From positions 1 through 36,261 of the forward strand of contig CAMNCG010000013.1 in assembly GCA_946534105.1 (NCBI GenBank): DNA of 36,261 nucleotides. The letters are read 5' to 3'. Position numbers and translations under genes: made by a program. This document shows positions 31,380 through 36,261 of the stretch, in pieces. Below the pieces are notes generated by a model. It saw only the letters and a list, made by a program, of their open reading frames with translations, was not told where the DNA came from and did not search any database. Origin of the DNA: an uncultured Verrucomicrobiota bacterium. Its GTDB lineage: Bacteria > Verrucomicrobiota > Kiritimatiellia > RFP12 > UBA3636. Position 1 is the first letter of the stretch. Every line of letters begins with the position of its first letter.

Positions 31380-32549
31380 TCACCCCCCGGCGTTGGCCGC
31401 GCGCCATGCCGACATGGACATCCCATGTCGCTTCAGGAAGGCGGTCCGCAAGGCGCCTTCGGTCCGCCAGCCGCAAAGCGTGGCGATGGCGCCGAGACTG
31501 CGGCTCCGGTCGCGCAGAAGCAATTCGACGCGTTCGAACCGGACGCGCTCGATCTCCTCGTAGATCGCGCGACCGGTCGCGCGGCGAAACTCGATTTCCG
31601 CAAGACGGCGCGAGCCGCGAAAGCGCGCGGCGACGTCCGTGGCCCTGATGCCGTCGCACGCCTTGTCGCGAATGAAGGCCAGCGCGTCGAGAATGCGCGG
31701 TGGCGCCCCGGACCCGGCGGGCGTCGAGCCGCGTCGCACAAGGCCCAATACCGGATACGTTTCCCGCATCGGAGGAGCGGAGGGGTCTCGCGTGATGGCG
31801 TCAAGAATTTCGGAGGCTCGATGGCCGGCCGATTCGAAGTCGAGGGCGACGCTCGTGAGCGCGGGCCGGGCGTTTTCGCACAGTTCGGTGTCGTTGTCCG
31901 CGCCGATCACGGCGAGCGAGGACGGAACGCGAATGCGCAGCCGCCGCGCGAAATCAAGCACTTCCGCCGCCGCATAGTCGTTCTCCGCCAGAAGTCCGCA
32001 CGGCTTGGGAAGAGCCTTCAACCACGCGCCCAGCATGGCGGCGCGGTCTTCGACCTCCGCCTGCGATTTTTCGGCCCGGGGCCGGAACGACGCGAACGCA
32101 TGCCCGTGCATGCGAACTGCGTCGGCGAACTCCGACTCCCGGTCGCGGCTCCAGAACGGCGCTCCGGACGCGGCGGAGACGAAGGCGAACGAGCGGAACC
32201 CGGCCTTCAGCAGCTCGCGCGCGGCCAGCGCGCCCACTCCTTCGGGCGAGGGGGAAACGTAGGACGCCTCCGGAGGAAGCCACGCTGGATCCGCGCCCAG
32301 ATACACCGTGGGGATGCGCCCGAACAAGGCCGGACGAAGCCGTTCGCCGCCCCGGCCGGAACACTCCGCGATGCACCCGACGGCATTCCAGAACTCGGCC
32401 AGACGCCGCACCTGCGGCGCCACGCCGCCTTCGGGCGGGTCAACCACCTGCACGCGCCAGCGGCGCGTCCTCGCGAACCGATACGCGCCGGCAAGTTCCT
32501 TGCGCCACGCCTGGCGGTGCGAGGTGTGAAAGAAGAGAATGGTGTCCAT
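31380..32549 (-). CDS. XylR-type transcriptional regulator, MDTIL subgroup
   Basis: A 389-residue regulator that begins MDTILFFHTSHRQAW and is a paralogue of the one at 6114-7310; AEFWNAVGCIAECSGR in this protein aligns with AEFWNAIGAIVECATR there, and both contain LPKPCG. A PBP-like sensor (VPSSLAVIGADNDTELCENA) is followed by an AraC-type double HTH (VAARFRGSRRLAEIEFRRAT; LGAIATLCGWRTEGALRTAF). The start at 32549 was chosen by comparison with the paralogue; the frame is open 18 codons further upstream. It is divergent from the epimerase/DUF6259 genes, its most likely targets, and convergent with the GH28 gene. Confidence 0.9.
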   Translation of the reverse strand: MDTILFFHTSHRQAWRKELAGAYRFARTRRWRVQVVDPPEGGVAPQVRRLAEFWNAVGCIAECSGRGGERLRPALFGRIPTVYLGADPAWLPPEASYVSPSPEGVGALAARELLKAGFRSFAFVSAASGAPFWSRDRESEFADAVRMHGHAFASFRPRAEKSQAEVEDRAAMLGAWLKALPKPCGLLAENDYAAAEVLDFARRLRIRVPSSLAVIGADNDTELCENARPALTSVALDFESAGHRASEILDAITRDPSAPPMRETYPVLGLVRRGSTPAGSGAPPRILDALAFIRDKACDGIRATDVAARFRGSRRLAEIEFRRATGRAIYEEIERVRFERVELLLRDRSRSLGAIATLCGWRTEGALRTAFLKRHGMSMSAWRAANAGG

Positions 32550-32604
32550 GTCGGAGCCGAGCATACGCCGAACGGCATGGCAAGGCAAGGGGGTCTTTCG
32601 CAAA

Positions 32605-32661
32605 ATTCGCTCTTATTTGCTACGTATAGTTCGCGATTTTCGATTTTCTTTGCGCTAGAAT
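32605..32661 (+). promoter_or_regulatory. Divergent spacer: candidate -10 and TTCGC repeats
   Basis: The spacer between the regulator and epimerase genes holds TAGAAT at 32656-32661, a plausible -10 placing the start near 32668, without a good -35. ATTCGC (32605-32610) and GTTCGC (32629-32634) are 24 bp apart, and CGATTTT is repeated twice (32634-32647). TATAGT at 32625-32630 is a second -10-like site. GGAG lies 9 nt before the epimerase ATG. Confidence 0.3.
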
Positions 32662-32685
32662 CGTCGGCATACGGAGTCAACCACC

Positions 32686-33885
32686 ATGAAACAAGACGAA
32701 CTGCAATCATTCATCGACAAATACCGTTCCCTTCTCCTCGACGACGTCCTGCCCTTCTGGCAGAAGCACGCGCCCGACACGAAGCACGGCGGCTTCTACA
32801 ACTACCTCGGCCGCGACGGCAAGGTGCTTTTCACCGACAAGAACGTGCGCCAGCAGGGCCGTCTGGTCCTTCTCTTCGCCCGCGCCTACAACGAGATGGA
32901 GAAGCGGCAGGAGTGGCTCGACCTCGCGCTTCAGGGCATCAAGTTCATCGAGGACCACTGCTTCGACGAGCGCGACGGCCGCACCTACTACGACGTGACC
33001 GAGGACGGCCGTCCCGTCCGCAAGCGCCGCTACGTGGTGACCGAGCACTACACGGTGATGTCCTACATCGAGCTCTTCAAGGCCACCGGCAACCCCGAGT
33101 GGAAGGCCAAGGCCGAAAAGCTCTACAAGACGATCATGATGTATTACTACAACCCGGAGCTGCTGCCGCCAAAATACTATCCGGCGCGCAAGGTCCGGGC
33201 CCACAACATTCCGATGATCATCTCCTGCACGTCGATCATGATGCGCGACCTCGGCGGCGACACCTCGCTCTACGACCGCACGATCAAGACCTGCCTCGGC
33301 GAAGTCTTCGGCGACTTCCTCGACTACGACAAGAAGGCGCTGCGCGAAATCGTCAACGCCGATGGCACGCCGTGCGAGACGCCGGAGGGCCGCACGATCA
33401 ACCCCGGACACTCCATTGAGACCTCCTGGTTCACGATGACCGAGGCGGCGTTCCAGAAGGACGACGAACTGCTCAAGAAGGCGCTGACCGTCCTCGACTG
33501 GTCGCTCGACTGGGGCTGGGACGAAGTGCAGGGCGGGGGCGGCATCCTCTACTTCCGCAACGTGGACGAGGCCGAGGGCCACGAGCCCGACCAGTACGAG
33601 CACGAGCTCAAGCTCTGGTGGCCGCAGAACGAGGCGATCTATGCCACCTTCCTCGCCTGGACGCTCACGCGCGACCCGAAGTATCTCGACTGGTTCCGCA
33701 AGATCGAGAAATGGTTCTTCGACCACTTCCCGGATCCCGAGTACGGCGAGATCATCAAGTACCTGCGCCGCGACGGAACGCCCTCCTGCACGATGAAGGG
33801 CACCCGCTGGGCCGGCGCCTTCCACTACCCGCGCATGCTCTTCAACCTGATCCGCCTCATGGAAGTTGAAAAGTTGAAAAGTTGA
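32686..33885 (+). CDS. N-acylglucosamine 2-epimerase (AGE) family sugar epimerase
   Basis: A 399-residue cytoplasmic (alpha/alpha)6-barrel protein close to the usual family length. Conserved AGE features include HGGFYNYLGRDG near the start, NVRQQGRLVLLFARAY, INPGHSIETSWF, DQYEHELKLWWPQNEAIYA and the closing TRWAGAFHYPRM. The family interconverts N-acetylglucosamine and N-acetylmannosamine, glucose and mannose, or epimerises the reducing end of beta-1,4-disaccharides (cellobiose 2-epimerase); the sequence alone does not decide. It is divergent from an XylR-type regulator and precedes a DUF6259 gene. The natural protein would end near FNLIRLME; the last six residues, VEKLKS, and the stop codon are supplied by the octamer repeat at 33865-33912. 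Confidence 0.9.
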   Translation: MKQDELQSFIDKYRSLLLDDVLPFWQKHAPDTKHGGFYNYLGRDGKVLFTDKNVRQQGRLVLLFARAYNEMEKRQEWLDLALQGIKFIEDHCFDERDGRTYYDVTEDGRPVRKRRYVVTEHYTVMSYIELFKATGNPEWKAKAEKLYKTIMMYYYNPELLPPKYYPARKVRAHNIPMIISCTSIMMRDLGGDTSLYDRTIKTCLGEVFGDFLDYDKKALREIVNADGTPCETPEGRTINPGHSIETSWFTMTEAAFQKDDELLKKALTVLDWSLDWGWDEVQGGGGILYFRNVDEAEGHEPDQYEHELKLWWPQNEAIYATFLAWTLTRDPKYLDWFRKIEKWFFDHFPDPEYGEIIKYLRRDGTPSCTMKGTRWAGAFHYPRMLFNLIRLMEVEKLKS

Positions 33886-33912
33886 AAGGCTGAAAAGTTG
33901 AAAGGCTGAAAG
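33865..33912. repeat. Tandem octamer array GYTGAAAR, 6 units, covering a gene's 3' end
   Basis: Six perfect consecutive units: GTTGAAAA twice, GTTGAAAG, GCTGAAAA, GTTGAAAG, GCTGAAAG. It is the same octamer as at 956-1019. The first 21 nt are translated as the last six residues and the stop of the epimerase. Here the coding strand carries the purine-rich version. Confidence 0.95.
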
Positions 33913-33943
33913 TCGATTGTCGCCACCTTGCCATTCTTCACGG

Positions 33944-33971
33944 ATGTCGGTTGTCGGCTGTCGAATGTCGC
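33944..33971. repeat. Heptad array, consensus NTGTCGN, 4 units
   Basis: ATGTCGG, TTGTCGG, CTGTCGA and ATGTCGC are directly adjacent, with a related TTGTCGC at 33917-33923. The array lies 22 nt before the DUF6259 start codon, in the same spacer as the octamer array. This argues that the in-frame codons upstream of 33994 are not translated. Confidence 0.85.
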
Positions 33972-33993
33972 ACAACTGCGAAAAACTGCAACC

Positions 33994-36057
33994 ATGAAGC
34001 TCGAATCCACTTTTCACGAACGCAACGAACTTGTCGACATCCGCGTGGACGGCGCGGTCTTCGCCACCGGTGGCGGTGACTTGTGGAGGGCCTGGTTCTC
34101 GTCGTCGGCGGTGAAGGCCGCGGCGACGGCCGAGGCCACAAGGGACGGCGCCCTGGACGCAGCCGTGCCCAACGAGCAGATCGAAGAACCCGTGACGGAC
34201 CGCATGCTGCTTCGCGTCGAGGCGTCGGCGGCGACCTCGTTCAAGCGCACCGAGACCGACACCGAAACGGTTCTCCTCTACGGCGGAATCGCCCTTGGCG
34301 ACGAACCGGGCGCGCTGGACGCCGAGGTGCGCATCGCGAAGCGTCCCGACGGCTCGCAGGCCTGGAGCATCCGCTTCGCGAACCGTTCGCGCACTTGGGC
34401 GCTTTACAAGGTGGCGTTCCCGCGCCTGAACCGCGTCACGCGCGACGGCGAGGGCGACGCCCTCCTGCCAAGGGACGACCATGGCGCGCGCCTCTACCGC
34501 GGCCGCCGCGCCCAGGCCGAGCCGGAAATCGTCCCCTATCCCGCCTTCCATCCGATGGTATGCGCATTCTTCCAGGGCGACACCGGGCTCTACGTCGCGG
34601 CGGAGGATCCGGACGCGCGCATCAAGCGGCTTGTCATCGAGGGGGAGCAGTGCATCGCCTTCGAGGCCCCGGTGGAAAACGCCGGCCGCCCCGGCCTTGC
34701 CGCCGAAGGGCCGCGTTTCGAGGTGGTGCTTGCCCCGCTGAAGGGCGACTGGTGGGAGGCCGCTCGCCGCTACCGCTCCTTCGCGCTCAGGCAGAAATGG
34801 GCCGCGCGCGGCCCGATCAAGGACAATCCGTCGTATCCGCGCCGGCTGTGCCAAATCCCCCTTTGGATCAACATCCACGCCCATCCGAAGGAAGCGGATG
34901 CGATCCGCCTTCGCGTGAAGGAGGCGTTCCCCGATTTCCCCACCGGCATCCACTGGCATCTCTGGCAGCATTCCGGCCACGACGAAAACTATCCGGAATA
35001 CTTCCCGGCGCAGCCTGGAACCGCCGAGGTGATCGCCCGCGCCAAGGCGGACGACCAGGAGATGCTTCCCTACGCCAACGGACGCCTCTGGACCACTTCG
35101 ACCGGCGGCTACGAGGTCGCGCGCCCGTTCGCGACACTCAACTACGACGGCACCCGCAGGGCGGAAATCTACCACCCGGCCACCCCGCCACTCGCCGCCA
35201 TGTGCCCCTGCTGCGAGCCGTGGCAGCGCGTCGTGAGACGCTTCACGTCGCGCATTCTCGACGAACTCGGCGCCGGCTCGCTCTTCCTCGACCAAGTCGG
35301 CTCCATGTATGCCGTGGAATGCCACGACCCCTCCCACAACCATGCCACCGGGGGCGGCGCGTGGTGGGTCGATGGATACCGGCAGATGCTCGAACCCGTC
35401 CGGCGCAACGCCAATTCGAGGGGTGCGTTCCTCGTCACGGAAGGATCGGGCGAATACTGCATGGACTTCGTCGATGGCTACATGCAGCTCACCGACCGCA
35501 CTCCGCGGGACGTCCCGTTCTGGAAGGCGGTTTACACGGGCTACACCAGCTTCTTCGGCTCGCCGGAAAACGTCATCGACGACGACGACACCTCGTTCCG
35601 CGCGCTGCAGACGCGCGAACTCTTCTGGGGCAACGCGCTCGGCTGGTTCCTGCCGGAAGTGCTCGACTGCCGCTCCAAGTGCGAGATCCTGCGTCGGCTC
35701 TGCGCCTTCCGGCAGGAAAACCTCGACGCGCTCGCATACGGGACGCTTCTCGACGAACTTCGCCCAGCGGAACCGATTCCCCCGTTGCAATGCGCCTGGC
35801 ACGGGCGCCGCCCCAACTTCGGCCTCTTCGACAAGGGCTTCGAACTTCCTCCGGCGCGCACCTGCGAAATGCCGTCCGTCTTCGGCACCTGGTGGCGCAC
35901 CGACAAGGGGGAAACCGTGCTGCTGGCCGCCAACCTTTCCGACGAAGAGCGCACCGTGCGCCACATTCCGTTCGGCGCGGCGGCTCGCCCGGAGGGCTCG
36001 CCCCGCCTGACTCTCTCGCTCGCCCCGCACGAGCTGCGTCGGATTCCTCTTCGATAA
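33994..36057 (+). CDS. DUF6259-type glycoside-hydrolase-like protein
   Basis: A 687-residue protein with an N-terminal beta-sandwich (to about residue 230), a TIM-barrel-like middle (LWINIHAHPKEADAIRLRVK; GIHWHLWQHSGHDENYPEYF; LDELGAGSLFLDQVGSMYAV; GAFLVTEGSGEYCMDFVDGY) and a small C-terminal beta domain ending LAPHELRRIPLR. This matches the DUF6259 group, thought to be glycosidases by fold. FLDQVG and VTEGSGEY carry acidic residues at barrel strand ends and are the best active-site candidates. No signal peptide is present, so it probably acts on imported oligosaccharides and works with the epimerase encoded upstream. ATG 33994 was chosen because upstream in-frame codons run through the heptad repeat. 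Confidence 0.8.
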   Translation: MKLESTFHERNELVDIRVDGAVFATGGGDLWRAWFSSSAVKAAATAEATRDGALDAAVPNEQIEEPVTDRMLLRVEASAATSFKRTETDTETVLLYGGIALGDEPGALDAEVRIAKRPDGSQAWSIRFANRSRTWALYKVAFPRLNRVTRDGEGDALLPRDDHGARLYRGRRAQAEPEIVPYPAFHPMVCAFFQGDTGLYVAAEDPDARIKRLVIEGEQCIAFEAPVENAGRPGLAAEGPRFEVVLAPLKGDWWEAARRYRSFALRQKWAARGPIKDNPSYPRRLCQIPLWINIHAHPKEADAIRLRVKEAFPDFPTGIHWHLWQHSGHDENYPEYFPAQPGTAEVIARAKADDQEMLPYANGRLWTTSTGGYEVARPFATLNYDGTRRAEIYHPATPPLAAMCPCCEPWQRVVRRFTSRILDELGAGSLFLDQVGSMYAVECHDPSHNHATGGGAWWVDGYRQMLEPVRRNANSRGAFLVTEGSGEYCMDFVDGYMQLTDRTPRDVPFWKAVYTGYTSFFGSPENVIDDDDTSFRALQTRELFWGNALGWFLPEVLDCRSKCEILRRLCAFRQENLDALAYGTLLDELRPAEPIPPLQCAWHGRRPNFGLFDKGFELPPARTCEMPSVFGTWWRTDKGETVLLAANLSDEERTVRHIPFGAAARPEGSPRLTLSLAPHELRRIPLR

Positions 36058-36156
36058 TCTCGCGGTCCGGGATCTGCGCGTGTAATCCTCGGCTCTCGGC
36101 GGCACGGTTTCCCACCACCGCGACCAATACGGCCTTGTGGCGGACGCAAACTGGAA

Positions 36157-36187
36157 TTGGCAACTGGCAACATTTCCACATTGGCAA
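36157..36187. repeat. Heptad repeats NTGGCAA with CATTTNC
   Basis: TTGGCAA and CTGGCAA are adjacent (36157-36170), followed by CATTTCC, ACA, and TTGGCAA again (36181-36187) with a second CATTT. The array ends 3 nt from the stop codon of the minus-strand gene at the right edge. The rest of the 133-nt spacer after the DUF6259 gene shows no terminator or promoter. Confidence 0.55.
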
Positions 36188-36190
36188 CAT

Positions 36191-36261
36191 TTACCGCATC
36201 TCGACCTTCGCCTTGAAGAACCGCCACCCCGCCGCGTCGAGGTCGCTTTCGTCCGTCACGT
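36191..36261 (-). CDS. C-terminal end of an unidentified minus-strand gene
   Basis: Reading inward from the right edge, 22 codons, VTDESDLDAAGWRFFKAKVEMR, split as VTDESDLDAAG and WRFFKAKVEMR, run to a TAA stop at 36191. The sequence has normal coding composition and no earlier stop. The aromatic-basic ending WRFFKAKVEM resembles the last strand of secreted beta-sandwich proteins, but no family can be named from this fragment. It faces the DUF6259 gene tail-to-tail. Confidence 0.45.
   Translation of the reverse strand, partial: VTDESDLDAAGWRFFKAKVEMR

Noticed and set aside
32707-36105. An 1132-codon minus-strand open frame
   Set aside because: Antisense to the epimerase and DUF6259 genes, which have clear family motifs; the minus-strand product has none.
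36058-36150. Minus-strand coding-like stretch (VAVVGNRAAESRG) in the spacer after the DUF6259 gene
   Set aside because: No start, domain or match to a known family is visible, and it continues as a shadow of the DUF6259 gene.

Overview
The window is about 36 kb of GC-rich bacterial DNA, roughly two thirds G+C by eye, with strong G/C bias at third codon positions. Large secreted LamG and glycine-rich surface proteins, many one-component sugar sensors that end in AraC-type DNA-binding domains, DUF6259- and GH2-like enzymes, Gfo/Idh/MocA oxidoreductases and SGNH/CE7 esterases together suggest a polysaccharide-degrading member of the Verrucomicrobiota-Kiritimatiellota-Lentisphaerota group. That placement rests on gene content; no rRNA or tRNA gene was seen.

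Layout. (1) Positions 1-4027, minus strand: a XylR-type regulator, then an FAD/NAD oxidoreductase, a small four-cysteine DUF1667 protein and a GlpA-like FAD oxidoreductase that runs off the left edge. An extended -10 promoter with a paired direct repeat lies between the regulator and the oxidoreductases. (2) 4056-5095, minus: a short coding remnant and a secreted SGNH hydrolase. (3) 5289-7310: an MBL-fold hydrolase facing tail-to-tail into a second XylR-type regulator. (4) 7509-12851, plus: a secreted clan GH-A glycosidase and a secreted LamG/beta-strand-repeat protein. (5) 12960-18916, plus: an NhaC-type antiporter, a double-FAD-domain oxidoreductase and an unusual regulator joining an IS630-transposase-like HTH, a GntR-like winged helix and a periplasmic-binding-protein-like sensor. 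(6) 19093-28570, plus: five closely packed genes, namely a glycine-rich surface protein, a 1338-residue GH2-like protein, a small secreted beta-sandwich protein, a Gfo/Idh/MocA oxidoreductase and a XylR-type regulator. (7) 28531-31353: a secreted CE7 acetyl esterase and a GH28 enzyme, divergently transcribed from two facing TTGACA promoters. (8) 31380-36057: a fourth XylR-type regulator divergent from an AGE-family sugar 2-epimerase and a DUF6259 protein. (9) The right edge carries the last 22 codons of a minus-strand gene.

The genes read as a series of small, separately regulated glycan-use cassettes. Each pairs a sugar sensor with extracellular esterases, hydrolases or adhesive proteins and with cytoplasmic oxidoreductases or an epimerase. 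The strongest candidates for undescribed biology are the three-part regulator at 17522-18916, the five-gene operon at 19093-28570 with its GH2-like protein lacking the usual catalytic glutamate, a set of 7- and 8-nt tandem repeats in gene spacers (one of which supplies the C-terminus of a protein), two identical-arm palindromes embedded in frame in unrelated genes, and a shared hydrophobic-plus-arginine C-terminus on two secreted proteins. All functional statements come from reading the sequence; no database search was run.
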